Positions 13,925 to 22,989 are shown, counted from the first letter of the stretch. The stretch: 43,444 bases of DNA from an uncultured Clostridia bacterium (GCA_946618395.1 CAMOLD010000001.1:1-43444), one strand, 5' to 3'. Numbers and translations are program-made. The notes: generated by a model from the sequence alone, not told the origin.

Positions 13925-15700
13925 ATGGTTGAAGGAAAAATTCGCAAGGTATCGGGGCCTCTTGTCATTGCCGAGGGAATGAGAGAAGCCAATCTGTTCG
14001 ACGTGGTTCACGTCGGCGAAAACCGTCTGATCGGTGAGATCATCGAAATGCACGGGGACCGCGCGTCCATCCAGGTTTATGAGGAGACTGCCGGACTCGG
14101 TCGCGGCGACCGCGTGGTATCCACAGGCTCGCCCCTTTCGGTAGAGCTGGGCCCCGGCCTCTTAACCAATATTTTTGACGGTATCCAACGTCCGTTGGAA
14201 ACCATGCGCGTCAAATACGGATCCAACCTGATCCGCGGAATCGACGAAAAAGCGCTGGACCGCAGCAAGGTCTGGCATTTTGTGCCTGCCAAAGCGGCGG
14301 GCGAAACCGTTGAGCCGGGCGATGTTTACGGAACGGTGCAGGAGAACGAGGTCGTTCTGCATAAAATCCTTGTGCCGCCCAAAACCTCCGGAACGGTTTT
14401 GGATATTGCCGAAGGCGACTATACCGTCACCGATGCGGTTGGACACATCAAACTTGCCAATGGCACCGAGCAGGAGATTACCCTCATGCAAAAGTGGCCT
14501 GTGCGTGTTTCGCGCCCCTATCGGGAAAAATTGCCGCCGGTTGACCCCATGATCACCGGTCAGCGCCCCATTGACGCGCTGTTCCCCATCGCAAAGGGCG
14601 GCACCGCCTGCGTTCCGGGCCCGTTCGGCTCGGGCAAAACGGTGGTTCAGCACCAGCTTGCCAAGTGGAGCGACGTGGATCTTGTCGTCTATATCGGTTG
14701 CGGAGAGCGCGGAAACGAAATGACCGACGTTTTGCGCGAGTTTCCGGAACTCACCGACCCGCGCACCGGAAAATCGCTTATGGAGCGCACGGTGCTGATT
14801 GCAAATACTTCGGATATGCCTGTTGCCGCGCGTGAAGCGTCGATTTATACGGGCATCACCATTGCCGAATACTTCCGCGATATGGGCTATTCGGTCGCCG
14901 TCATCGCCGATTCCACCTCCCGCTGGGCGGAGGCATTGCGCGAAATGTCCGGGCGACTGGAAGAAATGCCGGGCGAAGAGGGCTATCCCGCTTACCTGAC
15001 CTCCCGTTTGGCGCAGTTCTATGAACGCGCAGGGAAGGTGGTCTGCCTCGGCTCCGACGGGCGCATCGGCGCGCTTTCCGCCATCGGCGCGGTCTCGCCG
15101 CAGGGCGGCGATATTTCCGAGCCGGTCACCCAGGCAACGCTGCGAATCGTCAAAGTGTTCTGGGGGCTGGATTCCTCGCTGGCTTATCGCCGTCATTTCC
15201 CGGCAATCAACTGGCTCACATCCTATTCGCTCTACCGCGAGCGGTTGGAGGAGTGGTTCTCCGAGCATATTGCAAAGGATTGGACTTCGCTGGTTGACCG
15301 TTGCCTGCGCGTGTTGCAGGAAGAGGCGGATTTGCAGGAAATCGTCAAGCTCGTTGGTATGGATGCGCTTTCGCCCGAAGATCGCCTCAAACTGGACGTT
15401 GCGCAGTCGATTCGCGAGGACTTTTTGCAGCAAAACGCGTTCGTGGATGTGGATAGCTATACCTCGCTGGAAAAACAGCATGCCATGTTGCGGCTGATCT
15501 TCCTGTTTGCCGACGAAGGCAAACGCGCCATCGAGGCGGGCGCCGACATCGAGGATATTGCAACGCTCCCGGTGCATGAGAGCATCGGCCGTGCAAAATC
15601 CGTTCCCGAAAGCGAGTTCAAAACCGAGTTTGCCGCCATCGAGGCGCAAATCACCTCCGAAATGGACCGCCTGATCAAGAGCGCACGGGAGGAAAACTGA
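13925..15700 (+). CDS. V-type ATP synthase catalytic subunit A
   Basis: 591 residues, the normal length. The P-loop GPFGSGKT occupies residues 232-239 (Lys238), followed by GCGERGNEM with the catalytic Glu, and SRWAEALREMSGR. The A-type 'non-homologous' insertion (about 110-190) is present. This subunit hydrolyses or makes ATP in the A3B3 head. The start ATG 13925 is 9 bases after the previous stop, with GAAAGGAAA upstream. Confidence 0.97.
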   Translation: MVEGKIRKVSGPLVIAEGMREANLFDVVHVGENRLIGEIIEMHGDRASIQVYEETAGLGRGDRVVSTGSPLSVELGPGLLTNIFDGIQRPLETMRVKYGSNLIRGIDEKALDRSKVWHFVPAKAAGETVEPGDVYGTVQENEVVLHKILVPPKTSGTVLDIAEGDYTVTDAVGHIKLANGTEQEITLMQKWPVRVSRPYREKLPPVDPMITGQRPIDALFPIAKGGTACVPGPFGSGKTVVQHQLAKWSDVDLVVYIGCGERGNEMTDVLREFPELTDPRTGKSLMERTVLIANTSDMPVAAREASIYTGITIAEYFRDMGYSVAVIADSTSRWAEALREMSGRLEEMPGEEGYPAYLTSRLAQFYERAGKVVCLGSDGRIGALSAIGAVSPQGGDISEPVTQATLRIVKVFWGLDSSLAYRRHFPAINWLTSYSLYRERLEEWFSEHIAKDWTSLVDRCLRVLQEEADLQEIVKLVGMDALSPEDRLKLDVAQSIREDFLQQNAFVDVDSYTSLEKQHAMLRLIFLFADEGKRAIEAGADIEDIATLPVHESIGRAKSVPESEFKTEFAAIEAQITSEMDRLIKSAREEN

Positions 15701-15702
15701 TT

Positions 15703-17085
15703 ATGATGAGAGAATACAGAACCATCGAAGAAGTCGCCGGGCCGCTGATGCTGGTGCGTCAGGTCGAGGGCGTCAAATATGACGAGCTGGGAGAGATCGA
15801 GCTGCCAAACGGGGAAGTTCGCCGTTGCCGTGTTCTGGAAGTCAACGGCAAAAATGTTCTGGTGCAGTTGTTTGAATCTGCGGCAGGGCTCAACCTTTCC
15901 AGCAGCAAGGTGCGCTTTTCCGGGCACGGGGTCGAGCTTCCGGTTTCGTCCAATATGCTCGGGCGCGTTTTCAACGGTATGGGCGAGCCGATCGACGGCG
16001 GCGCCAAACTGATTCCCGAAAAATCGCTGGACATCAACGGCACGCCAATCAACCCCGCCGCCCGCTATTATCCCTCCGAGTTTATTCAAACCGGCGTTTC
16101 GAGCATTGACGGCCTGAATACGCTCGTCCGCGGACAAAAACTGCCCATCTTTTCGGGCTCCGGTTTGCCGCATGCCAACCTTGCGGCGCAAATCGCGCGG
16201 CAGGCAAAGGTGCTGGGCAGTAACGAAAAGTTTGCCGTCGTCTTCGCCGCTATCGGTATCACCTTTGAGGAAGCCGATTTCTTCATTTCGGATTTCCGAA
16301 AGACCGGCGCGCTGGACCGCACCGTGCTGTTCATCAACCTGGCGTCGGACGCCGCCATCGAGCGTATTTCCACCCCGCGTATGGCGCTCACCGCCGCCGA
16401 GTATCTGGCGTTTGAATGCAATATGCACGTGCTGGTCATTATGACCGATATCACCAACTATGCCGAGGCATTGCGTGAGGTTTCCGCCGCACGCAAAGAG
16501 GTCCCCGGTCGCCGCGGCTACCCCGGCTATCTTTACACCGACCTTGCAACGCTTTATGAAAGAGCAGGGCGCAAAATGGGCTCGGACGGTTCCATTACCA
16601 TGATCCCCATTCTGACCATGCCGGAGGACGATAAAACCCACCCCATCCCCGACTTAACCGGGTATATCACCGAGGGGCAAATCATTCTTTCGCGCGAGCT
16701 TTACCGCAAGGGATACCTGCCGCCGGTAGACGTTTTGCCGTCGCTTTCCCGTCTGAAGGATAAGGGAATCGGCGCAGGGAAAACGCGCGAGGACCATGCC
16801 AACACCATGAACCAGCTCTTTTCCGCCTATGCACGCGGAAAGGAAGCGCGCGAGTTGATGGTCGTGCTTGGCGAGGCGGCTCTTTCCCCGGTCGACCGGC
16901 TGTATGCCAAGTTTGCCGATGCGTTTGAAACAGAGTATATCAACCAGGGGTTCTATGAAAACCGCTCCATCGAGGAAACGCTGAATCTGGGCTGGAAATT
17001 GCTCACCATTTTGCCGCGTAGCGAAATGAAGCGTATCAAACCCGAATTCCTGGATAAATATTGGAAGCAGAGCGCAGAACAGTAA
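15703..17085 (+). CDS. V-type ATP synthase subunit B
   Basis: 460 residues, non-catalytic partner of A. Instead of a P-loop it has SGSGLPHANLAAQIARQ, as expected for B. Other signatures are NMLGRVFNGMGEPIDGG and MTDITNYAEALREVSAARKE. ATG 15703 follows GGGAGG; ATG 15706 is an alternative one codon later. Two bases separate it from subunit A. Confidence 0.97.
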   Translation: MMREYRTIEEVAGPLMLVRQVEGVKYDELGEIELPNGEVRRCRVLEVNGKNVLVQLFESAAGLNLSSSKVRFSGHGVELPVSSNMLGRVFNGMGEPIDGGAKLIPEKSLDINGTPINPAARYYPSEFIQTGVSSIDGLNTLVRGQKLPIFSGSGLPHANLAAQIARQAKVLGSNEKFAVVFAAIGITFEEADFFISDFRKTGALDRTVLFINLASDAAIERISTPRMALTAAEYLAFECNMHVLVIMTDITNYAEALREVSAARKEVPGRRGYPGYLYTDLATLYERAGRKMGSDGSITMIPILTMPEDDKTHPIPDLTGYITEGQIILSRELYRKGYLPPVDVLPSLSRLKDKGIGAGKTREDHANTMNQLFSAYARGKEARELMVVLGEAALSPVDRLYAKFADAFETEYINQGFYENRSIEETLNLGWKLLTILPRSEMKRIKPEFLDKYWKQSAEQ

Positions 17086-17119
17086 TTTATGAAAAACTGC
17101 ACTCGGAAAGGAGGATGAC

Positions 17120-17803
17120 ATGGCGGAAATCCGGGTAAACCCAACGCGCATGGAGATGAAGAGCTATCAAAAGCGCTATCAGACCGCGCGCCGGGGGCAT
17201 AAACTGCTCAAAGACAAACGCGATGAACTCATGCGGCAATTTCTGGATGTCGTCCGGGAGGATAAAGCCTTGCGCGAGCGCGTAGAGGCGGCTTTGCAAC
17301 AGGTTTACGGCGGCTTTACGGTTGCCGGCGCCGTCAGCAATCCCAAAATGTTGCAGGAAGCGCTCATCTATCCCAAAAAAGAAGGCTCGCTTGAGGTGGA
17401 CTACCGCAATTTGATGAGCGTGAACGTTCCGGTGTTCCATCTGCACGTCCATGCGGAAGGGAACTCCGACCACTATAACTACGGTATGGCGTTTACCTCC
17501 GGTGAACTGGACTCTGCGCTGCGCGCCCTCAACGGAATTCTGGAGGACCTTTTGCGCATGGCGGAGCTGGAAAAAACGGCGCAACTGCTTGCCGAGGAAA
17601 TTGAGCGCACCCGCCGGCGCGTCAACGCGCTGGAATATATCCTCATGCCGCAGTATCTGCAAATCATTCGCTCCATTCGCATGAAGCTGGATGAAAACGA
17701 CCGCGGAAACACCACGCGGCTCATGAAGGTCAAGGATATGATGTTGCAAGCGCAAATGGCGCAAAACGCAAAAGCCGAAGAAGAGGATAGCGATCCTGCA
17801 TAA
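17120..17803 (+). CDS. V-type ATP synthase subunit D (central axle)
   Basis: A 227-residue protein with a long N- and C-terminal antiparallel coiled coil: VNPTRMEMKSYQKRYQTA at the N-terminus and TRRRVNALEYILMPQYLQII near residue 160-180. It is the shaft that turns in the A3B3 head. ATG 17120 follows AAAGGAGG by 5 bases. It is the last gene of the operon and is followed by a strong terminator. Confidence 0.95.
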   Translation: MAEIRVNPTRMEMKSYQKRYQTARRGHKLLKDKRDELMRQFLDVVREDKALRERVEAALQQVYGGFTVAGAVSNPKMLQEALIYPKKEGSLEVDYRNLMSVNVPVFHLHVHAEGNSDHYNYGMAFTSGELDSALRALNGILEDLLRMAELEKTAQLLAEEIERTRRRVNALEYILMPQYLQIIRSIRMKLDENDRGNTTRLMKVKDMMLQAQMAQNAKAEEEDSDPA

Positions 17804-17812
17804 TCGCTTTTC

Positions 17813-17851
17813 AAAAAGTCCGCGGAAACAATCGTTTTCGCGGACTTTTTT
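17813..17851 (+). terminator. Terminator of the V-ATPase operon
   Basis: Stem AAAAAGTCCGCG/CGCGGACTTTTT with a further GAAA/TTTT inner pairing and a T-rich tail. Confidence 0.9.
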
Positions 17852-17901
17852 GAACAAATTGAAAACAAATTTAAAAAAATTGTGGTGAAAGCCATTTTTT
17901 G

Positions 17902-17910
17902 TGATATAAT
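17902..17910 (+). promoter_or_regulatory. Extended -10 promoter of the carD-type gene
   Basis: TGATATAAT, a full extended -10. The -35 is weak (TTGTGG at 17880-17885 with a 19-base spacer). Confidence 0.6.
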
Positions 17911-17967
17911 AGAAGTAGAAAGACTCCGCCCAAAGCGGATTGGAAAGCAGAAAGGAGAGAAACCGCA

Positions 17968-18483
17968 ATGTTTGCAAAAGGCGACTACGTATTTTATGCC
18001 TCGGGCGGCATTTGCCGCATAGAGGATGTTCAGCGCGCCCCACTTCCCGGAATGCCGGAAGACCGAACCTACTATGTTTTGCGTTCCTTGCATGATGCAA
18101 ACGGCGTTTCCTACCTTCCAACCGATTGCACCACCGTCTTTCTCCGTCCCATTTTAACGTCGGAGCAAGCCAAGCAATTTTTAAGTGCGGCAAACAATGT
18201 GGAAACCATCGAGGCGGCGGATGCAAAAGCCCTGCGCACCAATTACCAGGAGGCTATGCGCAAAAACAGCCCCGATGAATGGTTCCGCATCATCAAAACC
18301 ATCCGGGAGCGCGCCGCCCGGTTGAATGAGAATGCCAAACCGGTCAAACTTTCGGAAACCGAGCGGACATTCAGCGAGGAAGCGAAAAAGTATCTTTATA
18401 CCGAGCTTTCCCTGGCGCTGGACCTGACCGTGGCGCAAATTGAACAATCTCTGTTTGACAACTGCAACAAAAAAGCCGAATAA
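17968..18483 (+). CDS. CarD/CdnL-family transcription regulator
   Basis: 171 residues. The N-terminal 60 residues form the RNA-polymerase-interaction (Tudor-like) domain: FAKGDYVFYASGGICRIEDV, then YYVLRSLHD and YLPTD. The rest is helical, as in CarD/CdnL. Members bind the RNA polymerase beta subunit and stabilise open complexes at many promoters. The start follows AAAGGAG. It is monocistronic between two terminators. Confidence 0.92.
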   Translation: MFAKGDYVFYASGGICRIEDVQRAPLPGMPEDRTYYVLRSLHDANGVSYLPTDCTTVFLRPILTSEQAKQFLSAANNVETIEAADAKALRTNYQEAMRKNSPDEWFRIIKTIRERAARLNENAKPVKLSETERTFSEEAKKYLYTELSLALDLTVAQIEQSLFDNCNKKAE

Positions 18484-18530
18484 AAAATCCGATTCCTTGC
18501 AACACGGGTGCAACAGAATCGGATTTTTTT
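18482..18530. terminator. Bidirectional terminator between carD-type gene and rpe
   Basis: Stem AAAAAATCCGATTC/GAATCGGATTTTTT (18482-18495 with 18516-18529) with an inner TTGCA/TGCAA pairing. Confidence 0.9.
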
Positions 18531-18536
18531 ATTTTC

Positions 18537-19208
18537 TCAACCGCGAAACGGATTTGCGTTTGCCGCTTTCAGCATATTGGCAATTGTCAATTTCGGGCGC
18601 TTGGAGCGGAAGATGGTGGAGCCGGAAACAATGATGTTTGCACCCGCGGCGGTTGTCAGAGCAACGTTTTCTTCGTTGATGCCGCCGTCCACTTCAATAT
18701 CCAGTTTCAATTTGTCCCGTTTGGCAATGCGGCGAATGACCCGCACCTTTTCCAAACATTCGGGCATAAACGCCTGACCTCCGAAACCGGGAACCACTGT
18801 CATCACCAGCGCCATTTGAATTTCGGAAAGGTAGGGCAAAATCTCTTCCACAGGTGTTGCGGGGGAAATCGCCAAGCCGCATTTCAGGTCCCGCGCGCGA
18901 ATCTCGCGAATCACCGCCCGGGGGTCTTTGCAACTTTCCAGGTGGAAGGTGATAATGTCGGCGCCGGCTTTCGTAAAAGCGTCAATGTAGCGGATGGGAT
19001 CCTGAATCATCAAATGCACGTCAAAGCAAAGATTGCTCTTTTTGCGAAGCGCGGAGATGACCGGAGCCCCGAAACTGATGTTGGGAACGAACAGTCCGTC
19101 CATCACGTCCAAATGGAGATAGGTCGCGCCCGCGTCGGTTACGCGTTTGACACTTTCTTCCAGGTTTGCAAAATCAGCCGCAAGCAAAGAAGGTGCAATG
19201 TGAATCAT
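18537..19208 (-). CDS. rpe: Ribulose-phosphate 3-epimerase
   Basis: Interconverts ribulose 5-phosphate and xylulose 5-phosphate in the pentose phosphate pathway. The 223-residue TIM barrel shows IAPSLLAADFANL, LHLDVMDGLFVPNISFG (catalytic Asp), FDVHLMI, VPGFGGQAFMP and LDIEVDGGI (second Asp), then IIVSGSTIF. ATG 19208 follows GAGGAAAACACC. It lies 184 bases downstream of ispF, with a hairpin between. Confidence 0.96.
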   Translation of the reverse strand: MIHIAPSLLAADFANLEESVKRVTDAGATYLHLDVMDGLFVPNISFGAPVISALRKKSNLCFDVHLMIQDPIRYIDAFTKAGADIITFHLESCKDPRAVIREIRARDLKCGLAISPATPVEEILPYLSEIQMALVMTVVPGFGGQAFMPECLEKVRVIRRIAKRDKLKLDIEVDGGINEENVALTTAAGANIIVSGSTIFRSKRPKLTIANMLKAANANPFRG

Positions 19209-19359
19209 GGTGTTTTCCTCCTCAAATAAATTCGGTGGGAACAGGATTGCCGGTTTTGTCATATTCTGTCGTGAAAGAGCGCATCAACCAGCCGGTGCGG
19301 AGCCGCAAAAGGCAGGACGTTCGGGGAAAAATCGACCGGCAGGAAAATGCTTTTTCATA

Positions 19360-19388
19360 GCGGAGCGGTTCTCAAAGGAGCGCTCCGC
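19360..19388. other. Hairpin between ispF and rpe
   Basis: GCGGAGCG/CGCTCCGC with a 13-base loop. A T5 run follows it only on the plus strand, so for the minus-strand operon it looks like a processing or stability element rather than a terminator. Function unknown. Confidence 0.45.
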
Positions 19389-19392
19389 ATTT

Positions 19393-19875
19393 TTATGTTT
19401 TGTAAATCAGGCAAACCGCGTGTGCGGCAATTCCAAGCCCTTCTCCGGTAAAGCCAAGCCCCTCTTCGGTGGTGGCTTTCACGCTGACGCAAGCCGGTGG
19501 AATCCCCAGCGCGGCGGCAATATTTTCCCGCATTTTGGCAATGTGCGGCGCCAATTTGGGCGCTTGCGCCAAAACCGTTGCGTCAAGGTTGCCAATTTCC
19601 CAGCCGTTCTTTTGCAATAGCGTTGCAACCGTTTGCGCCAGCGCAAGGCTGTCCGCCCCTTTGAATGCCGGATCGGTATCGGGAAAGAGGTGGCCAATGT
19701 CGCCAAGTGCGGCGGCGCCCAAAAGCGCGTCCATAATCGCATGGGTCAAAACATCGGCGTCGCTGTGCCCCAACAGGCCAAGCGTATAGGGAATCTCCAC
19801 GCCACCCAAAATCAGGCGGCGGTCAGGGACCAAACGGTGGACGTCGTATCCGTGACCTACCCGAAAATCATTCAT
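19393..19875 (-). CDS. ispF: 2-C-methyl-D-erythritol 2,4-cyclodiphosphate synthase
   Basis: Fifth enzyme of the MEP isoprenoid pathway. The 160-residue protein has RVGHGYDVHRL (Zn ligands Asp and His), LLGHSDADVLTHAIMDALLGAAALGDIGHLFPD and KATTEEGLGF. Two ATGs are possible; the one at 19875 is chosen because AGGAGG lies 6 bases upstream, while the ATG at 19881 would touch the SD. It overlaps ispD by 8 bases. Confidence 0.95.
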   Translation of the reverse strand: MNDFRVGHGYDVHRLVPDRRLILGGVEIPYTLGLLGHSDADVLTHAIMDALLGAAALGDIGHLFPDTDPAFKGADSLALAQTVATLLQKNGWEIGNLDATVLAQAPKLAPHIAKMRENIAAALGIPPACVSVKATTEEGLGFTGEGLGIAAHAVCLIYKT

Positions 19876-20635
19876 CTTCATCCTCCTCTCCTCGCGCGGC
19901 AAGAATCGCCTCTGCAAGGCGGATATCTTCCGGCAGGGTGATTTTGATGTTTTCTTTTCCGCAATCCACAAGGCGCACGCCGTAGCCCATGTGCTCAATC
20001 AGGCCGTTGTCATCGGTCGGCGAAAAGTTGTCCGCCTCAGCGCGGGCGGTTGCGGCGGCGTAAAGGGGAAGTGCAAACACCTGCGGCGTTTGGACTGCCC
20101 AAAGGTTTTCGCGTTCCACCGTTTCCTTCACGTTCCCCAAAACACCCGTCCGTTTTACGGTGTCGGTAATGGGATAGCCGGCGGAAGCGGCTTTGTTTTT
20201 GTAGGCGCAAAGGCAAACGCGCGCGATCTGCAAAGGGGTTGTCAGACACCTGGCACCGTCTGCAACCGCCAAAAAGCGCGTGTCAATGCTAACAGCGTTC
20301 AGCCCGTTGCGCGCAGATTCCGCACGGTCTTTTCCGCCCGGAACGATCGCCGCGCATTTGGAAATATCATAGCTGTCAACCATGTCCTGCACCAGCTCTT
20401 TGTCTTGCGCGCGCGTGACCACCACAATCTCGCGGATCAGCGGGCAGGTTTCATAGGCTTTCAGCGTGCGTGCCAGCACCGGCATTCCGCCAACCTCCAA
20501 AAACTGTTTGGAGGTTTTTGACCCCATGCGCGTGGAGGAGCCGGCGGCAAGAATGAGCGCGGTGGTGTAGTTTTTTACCGTCAGTTTTTGATAAAGATTC
20601 AAAAGTTCGCCTGCGCCTTTCAGCACCTTTTTCAT
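19868..20635 (-). CDS. ispD: 2-C-methyl-D-erythritol 4-phosphate cytidylyltransferase
   Basis: Third enzyme of the MEP pathway, CTP-dependent. 255 residues with LILAAGSSTRMGSKTSKQF (nucleotide loop), VPGGKDRAESARNGL, VADGARCLTT (family usually HDaaRP; here DGAR), TDTVKR and WAVQTPQVF. The N-terminus has about 20 extra residues before the strand. ATG 20635 follows AAAGGAGG. It is translationally coupled to ispF. Confidence 0.94.
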   Translation of the reverse strand: MKKVLKGAGELLNLYQKLTVKNYTTALILAAGSSTRMGSKTSKQFLEVGGMPVLARTLKAYETCPLIREIVVVTRAQDKELVQDMVDSYDISKCAAIVPGGKDRAESARNGLNAVSIDTRFLAVADGARCLTTPLQIARVCLCAYKNKAASAGYPITDTVKRTGVLGNVKETVERENLWAVQTPQVFALPLYAAATARAEADNFSPTDDNGLIEHMGYGVRLVDCGKENIKITLPEDIRLAEAILAARGEEDEDE

Positions 20636-20671
20636 GTGCCGCCTCCTTTCTCCCAAATGCGGTGTTTCCAA

Positions 20672-21124
20672 TCAAAATTCGGTTTTTTCGTATTGCATGA
20701 ACATATCCACGCGGCGTTGGTGTTTTCCACCCTCAAATTCGGTGGCAAGGAATGCGTCCACCAAATCGCAGGCAACTCCGTAGCCAACCACGCGCTCGCC
20801 GAAGCAAAGGATGTTTGCGTCATTGTGCGCGCGTGTCAAACGGGCGCTGAACACGTCCGAACAAGCGGCGGCGCGAATGCCGCGGTGTTTGTTTGCCGCC
20901 ATCGACATTCCAATTCCGGTTCCGCAAATCAGAATGCCCAGTTTTGTGGTTCCGTTTTGAACGTTTTTGCAAACGGCGTCGGCAAAAACGGGGTAGTCGC
21001 AGCTTGCTTCGCTGTCGGTTCCAACGTCAATTACCTCCCAGCCAAGCTCTTTGAGGTGACCGATGATTTTGATCTTCAAAGCATATCCGGCATGGTCGGA
21101 GCCAATGGTAATCTTCTTTTCCAT
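20672..21124 (-). CDS. rpiB: Ribose 5-phosphate isomerase B
   Basis: Interconverts ribose 5-phosphate and ribulose 5-phosphate, one step from Rpe in the same cluster. 150 residues with IGSDHAGYALK at the N-terminus, the active-site loop CGTGIGMSMAANK and RAAACSDVFSARLTRAHNDANIL. Starts at ATG 21124 behind GAAAGGAC. Confidence 0.95.
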   Translation of the reverse strand: MEKKITIGSDHAGYALKIKIIGHLKELGWEVIDVGTDSEASCDYPVFADAVCKNVQNGTTKLGILICGTGIGMSMAANKHRGIRAAACSDVFSARLTRAHNDANILCFGERVVGYGVACDLVDAFLATEFEGGKHQRRVDMFMQYEKTEF

Positions 21125-21152
21125 AGTTTCAGCGTCCTTTCAAAATGATGAT

Positions 21153-21848
21153 TCAATTAGATTCCTGTTTTTTCAAATTTTCTGCGCGCGTCCGTTCAGC
21201 CTGAGAAGGGCGCAGATAGACCGGGGAGAGGTGCGCGTCGTCGGTCGCCTTTCCGTTTTGCAGTTCCCGCAGGGCAACTGCGGCAACCGAGGCGGCGCTT
21301 TGCAGCTGCAACCGCTCGGGCAGGGGAAGATAGGGGTGCTTGATCTGCGATGTTACAAGCTCGTATCCGTCGCCAACGAACAAAACCGGTTCCGGATAGG
21401 CGGAAAGCTTTGCTTCCAGCTCCTCTATTGAAATTGCCATGTCCGGCAAGAGCCGTTCTTTGCCGCGGAATAGCGCGGTGTAAACCTGGTTTCTTCGGGC
21501 GTTCATCACCGGGCAAATCAGCTTGTCTCCCAAAAAGGAGAGGTTTTCGGCAAGCGCCTGCAACGTGGAAACCCCAACACAGGGCTTTCCTTTTCCAAAA
21601 GCCAGCCCTTTCACGGTCGCAACGCCGATGCGCACGCCGGTAAAGGAGCCGGGACCTGCCGAAACGGCAAACAAATCAATATCGTCTGTTGTCAGATCCA
21701 ACCGTTTCAAAAGCGTTTGTGCCATGGGGAGCAGGTTTTCGCTGTGCGTGTTTCCGCGGTTCAGCGTCATCTCCGCCAAAAGGCGATCGTCTTTTTGCAG
21801 GGCGACCGACGCCGCAATTGCCGAACTTTCAACCGCCAAAACGATCAT
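21153..21848 (-). CDS. tsaB: tRNA threonylcarbamoyladenosine biosynthesis protein TsaB
   Basis: Partner of TsaD and TsaE in making t6A at position 37 of ANN-decoding tRNAs. 231 residues; ASKHA fold with VLAVESSAIAASVAL, HSENLLP and AVSAGPGSFTGVRIGVATVKGL. Overlaps tsaE by four bases (ATGA). tsaD is not in the window. Confidence 0.94.
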   Translation of the reverse strand: MIVLAVESSAIAASVALQKDDRLLAEMTLNRGNTHSENLLPMAQTLLKRLDLTTDDIDLFAVSAGPGSFTGVRIGVATVKGLAFGKGKPCVGVSTLQALAENLSFLGDKLICPVMNARRNQVYTALFRGKERLLPDMAISIEELEAKLSAYPEPVLFVGDGYELVTSQIKHPYLPLPERLQLQSAASVAAVALRELQNGKATDDAHLSPVYLRPSQAERTRAENLKKQESN

Positions 21849-22306
21849 GCGTCTTTCCCCCTTTGCAAAATGGTAATTTTTCGATGGTCTGGCGCCGCAG
21901 GGTCATCTTTTTCAATGACGATCTCCAAGCGCTCTTCGGGCAAAAAGTCGGCAATTTTGTTGCTCCATTCGCAAAGGCAAATGCCGCCGCGCATAAGGTA
22001 GTCATCAAATCCAATCGAAATCAGATCTTCCTCGCTGTCAATCCGGTAAAAATCAAAATGAAAGACCGGGCGGGGGCACGCAGGGTATTCGCGCACCAGC
22101 GCAAAGGTGGGCGAGCGGACTGCCGACCCGGGCGAGATGACCGAAACGAATCCGCGCACGAATGCCGTTTTCCCAACGCCAAGGTCACCGTCCAGTGCCA
22201 AAAAAGGCGGCAGAGCGGCGTCTTTTTGCATTGCGGCGGCAATCGCGGCACCGAGCCGTTCGGTCTCTTCCACGGAGGAGGAGAATATAGGAGTTTCCCA
22301 GTTCAT
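21845..22306 (-). CDS. tsaE: tRNA threonylcarbamoyladenosine biosynthesis ATPase TsaE
   Basis: 153 residues with the Walker A GDLGVGKTAFVRG, SPTFALVREY, FHFDFYRI and a C-terminal LCEWSNKI (Walker B-like). Its ATPase activity resets the TsaBD complex. First gene of the minus-strand run tsaE-tsaB-rpiB-ispD-ispF-rpe; a promoter lies at 22355-22383. RBS GGAGGTGAAC upstream. Confidence 0.95.
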   Translation of the reverse strand: MNWETPIFSSSVEETERLGAAIAAAMQKDAALPPFLALDGDLGVGKTAFVRGFVSVISPGSAVRSPTFALVREYPACPRPVFHFDFYRIDSEEDLISIGFDDYLMRGGICLCEWSNKIADFLPEERLEIVIEKDDPAAPDHRKITILQRGKDA

Positions 22307-22354
22307 ATCCGTTCACCTCCGCTTTCTGTGCGTTTTTGCACGATTTCTACAATT

Positions 22355-22383
22355 ATTATAACATTTACGGGAAATTTTGTAAA
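22355..22383 (-). promoter_or_regulatory. Promoter of the tsaE-to-ispF operon
   Basis: Minus strand TTTACA (22378-22383), 17-base spacer, TATAAT (22355-22360). Confidence 0.8.
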
Positions 22384-22412
22384 GTATTTTTCAAATTTTT
22401 CCGTCAGGTGGT

Positions 22413-22622
22413 CTACTTTTTCCGGAATGCCGTCAAAGGGATTCTGGTTCCGTCCGGTTCTTCCACAACGGTATTGTCCAGCGTCCTTTTCAAATTGGCG
22501 CGGAACTCGGCAAGGTATTCTTCGCGCAAAGCTTTCTGCTCGGCGGCCTCTTCGGGCGTCAACCCCTCGGATTTTTGCTTTTTTGCCAGTTCGTTGATGC
22601 GCAACTGCTTTTCAATCTCCAT
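22413..22622 (-). CDS. DUF896 (UPF0291, YnzC-like) small protein
   Basis: 69 residues, a short helical hairpin with the family motif INELAKKQKSEGLTPEEAAEQ and LREEYLAEFRANLK, followed by a tail with LDNTVVEEPDGTRIPL. Bacillus homologue YnzC is a small LexA-region protein of unknown role. RBS GGAAAGGAAG upstream. Follows rpmB after a terminator. Confidence 0.9.
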   Translation of the reverse strand: MEIEKQLRINELAKKQKSEGLTPEEAAEQKALREEYLAEFRANLKRTLDNTVVEEPDGTRIPLTAFRKK

Positions 22623-22651
22623 AAAAAAACCGCTTCCTTTCCGTCAGAATT

Positions 22652-22688
22652 TCAAAAAAGAAAGGGCAGGACACAATGGGTGCCTGCC
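22652..22688 (-). terminator. Terminator after rpmB
   Basis: Minus strand GGCAGG/CCTGCC stem (22683-22688 with 22665-22670) followed by CTTTCTTTTTT. Confidence 0.7.
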
Positions 22689-22712
22689 GCATCTCTTTAT
22701 CTGCACCCGAAA

Positions 22713-22883
22713 TTAAGCCTTTCTCAGGGTGCGAAGGCAACGGGAGCAAACGTTAATTGCTTTCTCGCCGTCGAGTCTGATTTTGCGAATATTGGGTTTC
22801 CAGGTTCTGTTTGTTTTCCGGTGGGAGTGGGAAACGTTCTGACCGAACACAACTCCTTTACCGCAAATGCAGCATTTTGCCAT
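22713..22883 (-). CDS. rpmB: Large ribosomal subunit protein bL28
   Basis: 56 residues, the short form, with MAKCCICGKG at the N-terminus, SHSHRKTNRTWKPN and CSRCLRTLRK at the C-terminus. Cys4/5, Cys7, Cys46 and Cys49 make it the zinc-binding C+ form. RBS AGGAGGTG; strong own promoter. Confidence 0.96.
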   Translation of the reverse strand: MAKCCICGKGVVFGQNVSHSHRKTNRTWKPNIRKIRLDGEKAINVCSRCLRTLRKA

Positions 22884-22960
22884 TTTGACACCTCCTACTA
22901 AACGCTTCACCGCCACAAAAAACCGGTCGTGACGGGGCAAAACATAACATAGCAGATTGT

Positions 22961-22989
22961 ATTATATCATATCTTTTTCCAGAATGCAA
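22961..22989 (-). promoter_or_regulatory. Promoter of rpmB
   Basis: Minus strand TTGCAT (22984-22989), 17-base spacer, TATAAT (22961-22966) with TG one base before the -10. Confidence 0.85.
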
